Origin: CAZUHB01 sp964620445
GTDB taxonomy: Bacteria; Planctomycetota; B15-G4; CAYZWU01
Assembly (NCBI GenBank): GCA_964620445.1
Contig: CAZUHB010000022.1
Coordinates: 30,799 to 94,798, forward strand
Direction: 5' to 3'
DNA: 64,000 bases
In this document: positions 35,965-44,122 of the stretch, in pieces
Numbering within the stretch: the first letter of the stretch is position 1
How the letters are laid out: every line of letters begins with the position of its first letter
Position numbers and translations under genes: made by a program
Notes under the pieces: generated by a model
Databases searched by the model: none
The model's input: the letters and a program-made list of their open reading frames with translations, nothing else
What the model was told of the DNA's origin: nothing

Positions 35965-37245
35965 TCAAGCAAGAATTTCGATTTCTTCGTATTCCTCGTC
36001 GTACTCGCCGCCGGCAGCGGCCATGGCGCAGAACGCTGCCGTCAAGAGAGCCAGCCCCGGATTGCCGAGGAATTGCCCCCACGTCGCGGTCAGCGCGACC
36101 CCGACGATGCCGGCCAGCGCACCGGCGACCAGAATCGGCTGAATCCCCTTGTGCTTGACGAAGGAATACATTCCCTCGACCACCAGGAGGCCGAGGAACA
36201 GGGCGATCATCACGAAGCCGGTCGAGCCGAGAGTGTCGGACAGCACACCCCAGTCTCCGTTCGCGAACAGGGAGTCCCATCCGGGCCCTTCGCCCCAGGG
36301 TCGCTGGTCTTCCAGACCGGGTCCCTTGGTCCGCTGGGTTTCGGCAGCGATCAGGTTTTCGATATTCGCCTGCATCGCTTCGCCCGAGAATCCGCCGCCT
36401 CCCGGAATGGGCCGCGCCAGGTTCAGTACACCGGCCAGAAGGAAAACCGCAAGGGCCAGAATGGTGATCGTGGTCGAGAGGCGTCCCTTGGCTCCGAGCA
36501 TCAAGACGAGTACCGCCACTGCCAGAAGGAGGGTCGGAAAGGGAATGAGCGAGGGGGAGAGAAAGAGTACGAGCAGAACGAGAACGATCAGAAGGCATCC
36601 GAGCACGGCCAGATTGATCCCGGGCGATGCCAGAAGATTCGCCCGCCCGCCGGGAGAGGTCGGGCTGCGCTCGGGCATGAGTTTCGTGAGCGACCACAGC
36701 GCGAACATCGCCGCGGCGCAGGCGGTGCAGATCAGGAAGGCCGTGAGTTCGGCTTCGTTCGTCAGCGAGCCGGTGAGAGCCGATCCTTCCTGCAGGGTGG
36801 CGCTCAGCGAAGCCTTGTTCTGAAGAAGCGTGGGAGTCACGAAGCAGAGAAGAACCTGGATCCCCCCCGCGCAGCAGAGAAAGACGAGGAAACGGGCGAT
36901 CTGGCGGTCGGTGAACGCACCGGGGATGACCAGAAGGAGGGGCAGGCAGATCAGGACGGTGAGAGCCCTGTCGCCGAGTTGATTCCAGTAGAAGCAGACG
37001 AAGCAGGCCCCCAGAACGATTCCACCCAGTGCGGTCCAGGAGAAGGCGAAGGGAAACCAGCGCAGATAAGCCCAGTGCAGAAGCCACGTCGCCGTCATGA
37101 GGCCCACAAAGCATGCCGAGACGGTCAGCGCCGCGCTGGCCCCCAGAATCCCCGAGAAGAAGACGCCCGTCGCGATGGCACCCCAGAGCGATAACTCCAT
37201 CAGGCATTTACACCAACCTGGTGCGGTCCGTTCCATGCTGGTCAC
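35965..37245 (-). CDS. Polytopic membrane protein of unknown function in export operon
   Basis: The GTG start at 37245 overlaps the upstream stop (TAGTG), with AGGAGG at 37254-37259; an ATG at 37236 is the alternative. There are 426 residues with about 11 hydrophobic segments, one hydrophilic loop at ~285-330 (TKGPGLEDQRPWGEGPGWDSLFANGDWG) and an acidic C-terminal tail (EYDEEYEEIEILA). The layout and position next to the Wzy_C/TPR gene suggest a second ligase/polymerase-like or accessory membrane protein, but no diagnostic motif is present and I do not assign a function. Translational coupling on both sides argues that it works with the PHP phosphatase, kinase and ligase. Confidence 0.7.
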   Translation of the reverse strand: MTSMERTAPGWCKCLMELSLWGAIATGVFFSGILGASAALTVSACFVGLMTATWLLHWAYLRWFPFAFSWTALGGIVLGACFVCFYWNQLGDRALTVLICLPLLLVIPGAFTDRQIARFLVFLCCAGGIQVLLCFVTPTLLQNKASLSATLQEGSALTGSLTNEAELTAFLICTACAAAMFALWSLTKLMPERSPTSPGGRANLLASPGINLAVLGCLLIVLVLLVLFLSPSLIPFPTLLLAVAVLVLMLGAKGRLSTTITILALAVFLLAGVLNLARPIPGGGGFSGEAMQANIENLIAAETQRTKGPGLEDQRPWGEGPGWDSLFANGDWGVLSDTLGSTGFVMIALFLGLLVVEGMYSFVKHKGIQPILVAGALAGIVGVALTATWGQFLGNPGLALLTAAFCAMAAAGGEYDEEYEEIEILA

Positions 37246-38042
37246 TACCGGATCCTCCTGAACCAGTTCATCAGCTTTCTCTTCGAGCCTTTCGCAGCCG
37301 CAACCGGTTTTTCTCGAGGTGATTCGATTTCGTCCCCGGCCAGGATTCTGGCCGGATTGCGTTCGAAGATCCTATCGGCGTTCTCCCGGCCCGCCACGCT
37401 TCTCACTGTTTCGCGCGCTTCCGAGAGTATGGGCGGGCGCCCGCGCAGCGAGTGGCAATCGCTGGCAACGACGTGGCAGAGGTCCGATTCGAGGAGCCTT
37501 CGTGCACAGAGATAGGTTTCCTCGCCGAATCGTCCCGCCAGACTCGCGGCGGTCAACTGGATCAGGTGCCCCATCTCGACGATTCCCGAGAGGGCTTCCG
37601 TGTCCGATCGGACGGCGAAGTTCCTCTCCGGATGGGAGATGATCGCCCTGAGCCCCATGAGCCGGAGGGAAAAGAGCAGATCGTCGATCCCCTGCGGCAA
37701 GACGTTGTTGGGCAGTTCGAGAAGGATGTACTTGCCTCCATCGGCGAGAGTCAGGAAATCGTCCTTCTCCAGCCGGTCGACCAGGTCGGCGGTCAGGGAG
37801 ACTTCCGCGCCGGGCAAAATCTCGAGCTCGATTCCGGCCGCGTCGAGTTCCTGCCTGAGCTCGGCGACCTTCGCGAGGGTGTCCTTCTTGGCCGCATGGT
37901 GGAGACCGTGATAGACGTGCGGTGTCGCCACGATCGTGCGGATCCCGTCTTCGGACGCCACGCGGCAGAGCTCGATCGATTCTGTCTGCTCCGCTGGGCC
38001 GTCGTCGAGACCGGGCAGTATGTGCGCATGAAGATCGATCAC
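37245..38042 (-). CDS. CpsB/YwqE-type PHP-domain protein tyrosine phosphatase
   Basis: There are 265 residues. The PHP metal ligands are clear: IDLHAHILPGLDDGP at the N terminus, TPHVYHG, ILPGAEV, AIISHPERN and VASDCHSLRGRPP. The group dephosphorylates the tyrosine-rich tail of Wzc/CapB-type kinases with metal help. It directly follows the tyrosine kinase gene in a 4-base overlap (38039-38042), which is the expected kinase-phosphatase pairing. The C-terminal ~25 residues are basic (KPVAAAKGSKRKLMNWFRRIR), which could tether the enzyme to the membrane. In many Gram-negatives a Wzb-type low-molecular-weight phosphatase fills this role, so the PHP type is a useful lineage clue. Confidence 0.9.
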   Translation of the reverse strand: MIDLHAHILPGLDDGPAEQTESIELCRVASEDGIRTIVATPHVYHGLHHAAKKDTLAKVAELRQELDAAGIELEILPGAEVSLTADLVDRLEKDDFLTLADGGKYILLELPNNVLPQGIDDLLFSLRLMGLRAIISHPERNFAVRSDTEALSGIVEMGHLIQLTAASLAGRFGEETYLCARRLLESDLCHVVASDCHSLRGRPPILSEARETVRSVAGRENADRIFERNPARILAGDEIESPREKPVAAAKGSKRKLMNWFRRIR

Positions 38043-40411
38043 GAGGCGGTTTCCTTGACGCTGTCGCTCCGGCGGTCTTCTTCCCCGACCGGTTTGCGGG
38101 CCTCCGGGGGAGTCCTGTGCGCTGAAGCAACGTCGCCGGCGAAATCGTTGGCCTTGTCCTCTTCCGGCCGGGAGGAGGATACCAAGGGTTTTGTACGCGG
38201 AATTTCTTTGGCCTTTTTCGAGGACGCTTTACGCCGCCGCCTCTTGTGGATCCGCTTGGTCTTGTCGTCGCTGTAGTAGGCGTAGTACTTGTTGTAGTAG
38301 TAGTAGCGCCCATAACTGTTTCTGGGCACGTCGGCATTGTTGAGAATGGTGCCGAGAATGTTCACCCGGGCGCCGAGCAGGATGTCTCTGGCGCGGAGCG
38401 CCACATCCCTCTCCGTCTTGAAGGAGCGGACGACCAGAACGGCGCCTTCGATGTACTGCGCCAGGGTGGCGGCGTCGGTGGCGTTGACCGTCGGCGGCGT
38501 GTCGTAGATGACATTGTCGAACATGGCCGACAGCTTCCCGACGACCTCGTGCATGCGCTCCGAGCCGAGCAGTTCGGCCGGATTGGGCGGATGGGGGCCG
38601 CTGGGCAAAAAGGTCAGGTTCTCGAGATGTGTCGGCACCAGGGGGCGCTCGACAGGCATCTCGCCCTTGCCGGCAAGCACGTTGCTGAGCCCCGGTTCCT
38701 GCGAAATGCCGAGGACCCGTGCGAGCCGCGGTTTTCTCAGGTCGGCATCGACAACGAGCACTTTCTTTCCCGCCTGGGCCAGGGCCATGGCCAGATTGAT
38801 GCTGACCAGAGTTTTGCCTTCCGAAGGCGTTGGGCTGGTGACGAGGATGTTCTTGAGCCCTTTGCCCACCTTGCCGAACATGAGCGCCGTCCGGATCGAT
38901 CTGAACGCTTCGGCGATGTAGGAGTGGGGTTTGTCCAGGGCGCTGAGCTCGATGACCGTCTGTTCCCGGCCGTTCTTGGAGACGTTCTTGGAGACACTGT
39001 CACCGATGGGCGGGACGTAGCCCAGAACAGGGGTTCCGAGCAGGCGCTCCACGTCTTCTTTCGTCTTGATCGTCGTGTCCAGGTACTCGATGAAAAAGCA
39101 GAGACCGAGACCCAGGATGACCCCGAAGGCGCTGGCCAGGATGATGCTGATCGCTTTCTTGGGCCTCACCGGTTTGACCGGAACCTTGGCGCGATCCACG
39201 ATCTGGATGTTCTTTTCCTTTTCGTTTCCCGAAAGGGAGAGCTCCAGGTCGGCAATGTCGCTCTTGAGTGAATTGATCTTCTCGTAAGCGTCCTCGTAGC
39301 TCTTCTTGAGCTGCTGGAATTTTCCCAGATTCTGGTTCCGCAGGGCGATCTTCTTCTCTTCGTCCGCGAGGTCGGTTCGGAGTTCCATCTCCGTGCCCTT
39401 GGCTCGGTCGAACTCGCTCTTGAACACGTTGAGAAGGCACTGCTTTTCGAATTCGATCTTCTCGTTGATGAACTCCAGGTTCTTGATGGCCGTTTTCACC
39501 TCGGGGTGCTTCTTGCCGAAGCGCGGTTCGAGTTCGGTCAGCCGGATCTGGGCCTTGATCTGCTCCATCTTCAGGCTGTGAATCGTTTCGTTGTTGAAGA
39601 TCTCGGGCATCTCCTCGAAACGCCCCTCCTTGAGGGCGAGCTGGATGTTCTCGTAGCGGCTTCCGGCTTCGTTGCTCTTCAACACGGCGTCCTTGAGGAG
39701 TTCCGTCAGATTGTCGAAGTGCTGCCTGATCTGCTGATCGGCGCCTTCCAGCGTAATGAGGTTGTGATCGACGATGAACTGCTGCAGAACTTGAAACTTC
39801 TCCTCCACCTGGGGCTGGAGCTCCGAGACCTTCAACCTCTTGGTCTTGAGCGTATCTTCATCCACGATCTGGTTGCGCGTGCGGTAATTCTTGAGATAGG
39901 CATCGACGAGATGGTTGAGGATGTCGGCGGCTTCGACAGGATTCTCCCATTCGAAACTGATATCGGCCAGCCACGTGTCGGGGACCGGCTCGACCTCGAA
40001 GAGCTGCCTGAAAGCGTGTTCGGGATTCTTCCGGGCCTTGAATTTGGGCAGGTCGCGGAGATTGAAATGCCTGAAGGTCTTCTCGACGACCGAATTGGCC
40101 AGAATGAGCCGATACTGGGTTTCGAGAAAGGCGTGACGGATGAACTCGCCCGCCATGCCGCTCAAGGTGGGATCGTAAACCGCCTTGACGTCCTGCGTCT
40201 CCATGGTGGCCGGCTGGATTTCCAGACGGCATTCGGCCCTGTAGATCGGGGTCTGGGTGAAAACGGCCACCGTGGTGCAGACCACGACCACGACGAAGCA
40301 GCTGACCAGGATCCATTTCCGCGCCGAAAGGACTTGAAAGTAATCCTTCAGATGGGGAGATGTCTCTCCCGCGGAGAGCGGTTTCTTCTTCGAGGTCTCT
40401 TTTGCTGGCAT
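38039..40411 (-). CDS. wzc: Wzc-type polysaccharide co-polymerase and tyrosine autokinase
   Basis: There are 790 residues. Two membrane segments flank a long periplasmic coiled-coil region: WILVSCFVVVVVCTTVAVF near residue 32 and KAISIILASAFGVILGLGLC near 425. The cytoplasmic BY-kinase has Walker A TSPTPSEGKTLVSINLA at about 525, Walker A' VLVVDADLRKPRL and Walker B VIYDTPPT. A tyrosine cluster SYGRYYYYNKYYAYYSD near residue 700 is the autophosphorylation tail. After it comes an unusual ~80-residue basic and then acidic extension (HKRRRRKASSKK onward). The protein controls chain length and drives Wza-dependent export. It lies 22 bases after wza and overlaps the phosphatase gene. Confidence 0.93.
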   Translation of the reverse strand: MPAKETSKKKPLSAGETSPHLKDYFQVLSARKWILVSCFVVVVVCTTVAVFTQTPIYRAECRLEIQPATMETQDVKAVYDPTLSGMAGEFIRHAFLETQYRLILANSVVEKTFRHFNLRDLPKFKARKNPEHAFRQLFEVEPVPDTWLADISFEWENPVEAADILNHLVDAYLKNYRTRNQIVDEDTLKTKRLKVSELQPQVEEKFQVLQQFIVDHNLITLEGADQQIRQHFDNLTELLKDAVLKSNEAGSRYENIQLALKEGRFEEMPEIFNNETIHSLKMEQIKAQIRLTELEPRFGKKHPEVKTAIKNLEFINEKIEFEKQCLLNVFKSEFDRAKGTEMELRTDLADEEKKIALRNQNLGKFQQLKKSYEDAYEKINSLKSDIADLELSLSGNEKEKNIQIVDRAKVPVKPVRPKKAISIILASAFGVILGLGLCFFIEYLDTTIKTKEDVERLLGTPVLGYVPPIGDSVSKNVSKNGREQTVIELSALDKPHSYIAEAFRSIRTALMFGKVGKGLKNILVTSPTPSEGKTLVSINLAMALAQAGKKVLVVDADLRKPRLARVLGISQEPGLSNVLAGKGEMPVERPLVPTHLENLTFLPSGPHPPNPAELLGSERMHEVVGKLSAMFDNVIYDTPPTVNATDAATLAQYIEGAVLVVRSFKTERDVALRARDILLGARVNILGTILNNADVPRNSYGRYYYYNKYYAYYSDDKTKRIHKRRRRKASSKKAKEIPRTKPLVSSSRPEEDKANDFAGDVASAHRTPPEARKPVGEEDRRSDSVKETAS

Positions 40412-40433
40412 TTCAGTTCCTTTGTGCAGGCGC

Positions 40434-41555
40434 TCAATCCCTGCGTTCTGGATTCAGATCGTAACCGAAATGGACTATCCGCTTGATGAAGTCGAGCAGT
40501 TCCAGGCCAACGAAGCGCCAGGCGGTCTGCCGCACATCGATGACATCGTTCGGCTGAAGGAAAAAGTTGGGTTGCTCTCCCTGCGCGATGGCCACCAGGT
40601 CGAGGGGAATGATCTCTTCCCGCCCGGCCGTGAGGCGTTTCAGCGCGCATTTCGAGGGGGACGCTTCCCGTTCCATGAGCCCTTCGGCCATGGCGATCCC
40701 CTCGAGAATCGTCATCGGCTGGTTGAGTGGAAATCCCCCCGGCCTCCGGACAAAACCGACGACGTAGAATTTCTTGGCTCTCGGTACGAAAACCACATCG
40801 CCATTCCCGAGGGCCACGTTGAGATCGAGAGCGCCTTCCTGCATGAGGGCGATGAGGTCGACGACGATCGTGTTCTCGTCGAAGGCGGGACTCTTTGCCA
40901 GGGTTTCCGTGCTGAGATCGGCGAGCCGCAAATCCTTGGAAGCCTTCACCACGTAAAGCTCGTAGCCGGCCTGGTCGGTGGGGCCGCCCGCCATTCCCAG
41001 GGCGTCGAGCAAGGTCGTGACGTTCTGGCGGAGCATGTATTCGCCCGGCTTTTCCACGGCGCCCACGACGGCGATCTTCTTGCTCCTGAATTCCTTGACC
41101 GTCACATTGGTTCGAGGCGCCTTGATGAACTCCCCTTCGACGAGTCTCGTGTTGATGGCCGTGATCAATTCATCGACGGTCAATCCACCGGCCACGAGGC
41201 TTCCGGCGATCGGAATGGTGATCTCGCCGCTCTCTTCCACACGGGCATTGATCGTCTTGAACTCGTCCCGTTTTTCGAGCTCGAAAATATTGATTTCGAG
41301 AATATCCCCCGGTCCGAGCCGATAGTCACTTTTTCGTTGTTCGAGAAGAACCCGCGTACTCCTGGACAGATCGTAGTCCTTTTCAGAGGAGGGGGTAAAA
41401 CGATCGAGGGTAATGACGATCTCGTTGACCTTCTCGGCATCGGTGCTGGAACAGGATGCTCCCGCCAGGAGCAGCACGAGTGTACCGACGGAAACCAAAA
41501 CCCCACAGACAGAATCACGCAAAATCCAACCGCTCATTCTTCCACCGCCAGACAT
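40434..41555 (-). CDS. wza: Wza-type outer-membrane polysaccharide export lipoprotein
   Basis: There are 373 residues from ATG 41555; an ATG at 41537 (MSGWILRDSV) is equally possible and has GGTGG close upstream. The lipoprotein signal ends LVLLLAGASC, with Cys at residue 35 as the acylated residue. The mature part has a poly_export domain (DYRLGPGDILEINIFE, ESGEITIPIAGSLVAGGLTV) followed by SLBB-like domains (KIAVVGAVEKPGEYML; FYVVGFVRRPGGFPLNQPMT). It ends with ..WRFVGLELLDFIKRIVHFG, resembling the membrane-inserting helix of Wza. It should form the outer-membrane export channel with Wzc below. It is the first gene of an eight-gene operon reaching to 29653. Confidence 0.92.
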   Translation of the reverse strand: MSGGGRMSGWILRDSVCGVLVSVGTLVLLLAGASCSSTDAEKVNEIVITLDRFTPSSEKDYDLSRSTRVLLEQRKSDYRLGPGDILEINIFELEKRDEFKTINARVEESGEITIPIAGSLVAGGLTVDELITAINTRLVEGEFIKAPRTNVTVKEFRSKKIAVVGAVEKPGEYMLRQNVTTLLDALGMAGGPTDQAGYELYVVKASKDLRLADLSTETLAKSPAFDENTIVVDLIALMQEGALDLNVALGNGDVVFVPRAKKFYVVGFVRRPGGFPLNQPMTILEGIAMAEGLMEREASPSKCALKRLTAGREEIIPLDLVAIAQGEQPNFFLQPNDVIDVRQTAWRFVGLELLDFIKRIVHFGYDLNPERRD

Positions 41556-41605
41556 ATTCGCCGGTTCTTGTAGAACCTCTGTATCCCCAAAGATTACGGG
41601 CTCTT

Positions 41606-41634
41606 AGACTAACCGATTCGCTGATCTTTTGCAA
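41606..41634 (-). promoter_or_regulatory. Candidate promoter of the wza operon
   Basis: On the minus strand, TTGCAA (41634-41629) is followed by an exact 17-base spacer and TAGTCT (41611-41606). The -10 is weak. Distance to the wza start is about 50 bases. Confidence 0.38.
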
Positions 41635-41660
41635 TTGACGGGATATATAATTTAAAGCAG

Positions 41661-41803
41661 ATCCGAAGATCGGATAGGAACTGAGATATGATCACCCGCC
41701 CGCAGGGCCCTTCGAATCGGATCGGGCGATCGGTCAACGATCCGGGACTGGTCAACGATACGGATCGTCACCGTGCATAACGTGTGAACGTTACCGATCA
41801 CAC
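41661..41803. promoter_or_regulatory. Cluster of operator-like repeats
   Basis: Three elements occur in 143 bases. ATCCGA-AGA-TCGGAT is a perfect inverted repeat at 41661-41675. GGTCAACGAT is directly repeated at 41732-41741 and 41750-41759 (18-base period). GTGTGA-N10-TCACAC is an inverted repeat at 41782-41803. They lie upstream of the wza promoter candidate and could bind regulators. The spacer of the last is too long for a CRP site. Confidence 0.35.
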
Positions 41804-41888
41804 CCAGCGTTGCGTGTACTCTCTATCGGTTTCGAAACGGGACACTTTCCCGAATTTCCTTGTTCACCTATCCCTTTTTTTTTTCCCG

Positions 41889-41918
41889 TTGTTCAAAAAT
41901 TGCGATCGATAGTATATA
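41889..41918 (+). promoter_or_regulatory. Candidate promoter of the glycosylphosphotransferase gene
   Basis: TTGTTC at 41889-41894, an 18-base spacer and TATATA at 41913-41918, about 70 bases before the ATG at 41989. The match is moderate. Confidence 0.38.
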
Positions 41919-41988
41919 AGTGGCACTACGGTTTTGCTGATCGGGCGGATCGGCAAGGGGAGAGATTTGGCGGTAGAAACTTGGCGGT

Positions 41989-44118
41989 ATGGTAGAACCT
42001 CTCGATAACAGTCGAGTCCCCGTTTTGGACGATGAAAGTCCGGACAGTGCACCTTCTGCCGGTCCGGTGGATGCGTCCGCCGATGCTCCCGTGGATCACC
42101 GGAACGGGGCGAAATGTGCAGGAGAGAGCGCGCGCTCGACAGACAAATCCCTACAAGAGCCCTCCCAAAAATCCTTACAAGAATCACAGCAGGAACAGCA
42201 GCAAGATCAATCTGTTCCGTCTGAAACCGGCAAGTCGGCGCAACCTGACGAAAGGGCCGACACCGCTGTCCTCTCCGTTTTTGCCTACCTCTGGTACCAC
42301 CGCGGCGAAGTACTGGTGGTCATGGATTTCATCTGCACCGTGTGCAGTTTCATGTTTGCCTATTACATCCGGTTCAACACCTCCCTGCTCCCGCTGCCCG
42401 CCGGGGTCGGCGCCAATCCGGTCCGGTATTTCACGATGGCGGCGTCACTTGCCGGGCTCTGGATATTTCTCCTCTGGGCGATGAAAGGGTACAGGACCGG
42501 CGCCCAGAAGGTGGAACCGTTGCTCAGGCAATCGCTGAGACTGCTCATCTCGGGATTCGGCGCCTGCTGCGTTTTGATTGTCGTGTCCTATGCGCTCCCT
42601 TCCATTTTTCTTTCGCGAGCGGTCTACCTTCTGGCGCTGGTCTGCGCCGCTCCCTCGATGCTGCTTCTGCGGCTCTTGATCGGCGAGATCGAAAAAGACC
42701 TGGCCGAAATGAAAGTCGAGGTGGTCCGCGTCGTGGGCGTGGGTCTCAGCGGCCAGTCGATGCGGTTCGCGAAGCGCTTCTCGACCGGGAGCGGGTTGAC
42801 CCGCTTCCTGGGATTCGTCGGCGTCGGCCGCGAGGGCGGCCTGAAGAGATTTGCCGGATTTCCTGTTCTGGGTGAGCTCTCGCAGATTCCCGAGATCTAC
42901 GAACGCAATCCTTTCGACATGCTGATCGTCTGTTCCACGGTTCTGTCCTATCCACACCGATTGCAGATCGAGGAGAATCTTCCCTCTGTCGTCAACTTCT
43001 GCGAAAACAACAACATCTCGATCCTCTACGACATGGGCTTTGCGGCCGACGTGGCAGTCGAAGACCGTGAAGCGGGCGCACTCGGCACGATCCCTCTGCC
43101 GCCGGTAGCCCAGAATCCGGTCGGCTCTGAATCAAAGGAACAGGAGAAGAGAAAAACACTTATCGTGGGTTTCAATCAGAAGGCTCAGGAAACCCTCGAC
43201 CGATTGCTCGACAGTTCCGACCAGTACTGCCAGGTCGTGGGTTTCGTGTCGAGCGATCCGAGCAAGGTGGGGGTGACCTACCGCGAAGTCCCTGTGATCG
43301 CTTCCCTCGACGACCTCAAGAACACCGTCGATCGGCTCGAGGTCGAAGAGATCATCGTGGCTTTCGGCACCTCGCGCCATCAGTCGTTGATCGACGTGGT
43401 GGCCCTGACCAGGGGGAGTCGCGCGCGGGTCAGGATCATTCCGGCGATCGATCCCGTGGAGAACGGGCGGAGCAAGGTCTCCCGGATACGTGATCTGCCG
43501 CTCCTGCCGATCAATCCCCAGATCCTCAACAGCTCCGATCTCTTTTTGAAACGCCTCCTCGACATCGTTGCCGCCTCGACCGGCCTGGTGTGCTTTGCTC
43601 CCCTCTTGCCCTTCCTGGCGGCGGCGATCAAGCTCGATTCGAAGGGCCCCGTGTTCTACCATCAGGAACGGGTGGGGCGTTTGGGCCGGGTATTCCGGAT
43701 CCACAAGCTGCGGACCATGAAAGCCGAAGCCGAGAAGGAGTCGGGGCCTGTCTGGTCCGCCAAGGGCGATCCGCGCATCACGCCACTCGGCCGCTTCCTG
43801 CGCAAGACGAGGATCGACGAGATTCCCCAGCTCTGGAATGTGCTCTTCAACGAGATGAGCCTCGTCGGACCGCGGCCGGAGCGGCCCCACTTCGTGAACC
43901 AGTTTCTTTCCAGCTTTCCGCTTTACCGGTACCGGACCAAGCTCAAACCGGGCGTCACAGGATGGGCTCAGGTGATGGGCAAGTACGATGAATCGATCGA
44001 AGACGTGGAAAAGAAACTACTCCTGGACATCTACTATCTCGAACACTTCTGCATGTCGATGGATGTCAAGATCATCCTCAACACGTTCAAGGTCGTGATC
44101 GCCGCCAAGGGGCAGTAA
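41989..44118 (+). CDS. Polyprenyl-phosphate glycosylphosphotransferase (WbaP/WcaJ-type) with two Rossmann-like domains
   Basis: There are 709 residues against a usual 460-480. Residues 1-85 are polar, rich in Ser/Gln/Asp. Four membrane spans follow (~100-235). Two Rossmann-like domains come next: one at about 240-370 (VEVVRVVGVGLSGQSMRFAK, FPVLGELSQIPEIYERNPFD) and one at about 382-500 (KTLIVGFNQKAQETLDRLLD, VPVIASLDDLKNTVDRLEVE). Normal family members have one. The catalytic domain covers ~510-709: a membrane hairpin, GPVFYHQERVGRLGRVFRIH, KLRTMKAEAE, GRFLRKTRIDEIPQLWNVL, MSLVGPRPERP and KPGVTGWAQV. It transfers a sugar-1-phosphate to undecaprenyl phosphate, starting the repeat unit. It is monocistronic, ending 4 bases from the convergent gene. 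Confidence 0.9.
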   Translation: MVEPLDNSRVPVLDDESPDSAPSAGPVDASADAPVDHRNGAKCAGESARSTDKSLQEPSQKSLQESQQEQQQDQSVPSETGKSAQPDERADTAVLSVFAYLWYHRGEVLVVMDFICTVCSFMFAYYIRFNTSLLPLPAGVGANPVRYFTMAASLAGLWIFLLWAMKGYRTGAQKVEPLLRQSLRLLISGFGACCVLIVVSYALPSIFLSRAVYLLALVCAAPSMLLLRLLIGEIEKDLAEMKVEVVRVVGVGLSGQSMRFAKRFSTGSGLTRFLGFVGVGREGGLKRFAGFPVLGELSQIPEIYERNPFDMLIVCSTVLSYPHRLQIEENLPSVVNFCENNNISILYDMGFAADVAVEDREAGALGTIPLPPVAQNPVGSESKEQEKRKTLIVGFNQKAQETLDRLLDSSDQYCQVVGFVSSDPSKVGVTYREVPVIASLDDLKNTVDRLEVEEIIVAFGTSRHQSLIDVVALTRGSRARVRIIPAIDPVENGRSKVSRIRDLPLLPINPQILNSSDLFLKRLLDIVAASTGLVCFAPLLPFLAAAIKLDSKGPVFYHQERVGRLGRVFRIHKLRTMKAEAEKESGPVWSAKGDPRITPLGRFLRKTRIDEIPQLWNVLFNEMSLVGPRPERPHFVNQFLSSFPLYRYRTKLKPGVTGWAQVMGKYDESIEDVEKKLLLDIYYLEHFCMSMDVKIILNTFKVVIAAKGQ

Positions 44119-44122
44119 CCGC

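Larger units (their letters stand above)
41556..41988. other. Divergent regulatory region between wza operon and glycosylphosphotransferase
   Basis: No gene is seen in these 433 bases. They contain candidate promoters for both directions (41606-41634 minus; 41889-41918 plus) and several short symmetric elements listed separately. A T-rich run lies at 41876-41884. Confidence 0.6.

Noticed and set aside
41782..41803. CRP-like site GTGTGA...TCACAC
   Set aside because: The spacer between half-sites is 10 bases, whereas CRP sites (TGTGA-N6-TCACA) need 6. It is kept only as a generic inverted repeat.
41921..41938. Possible sigma-54 promoter (TGGCAC...TTTTGCT)
   Set aside because: The GG to GC distance is 12 bases between doublets rather than 10, which sigma-54 does not tolerate.
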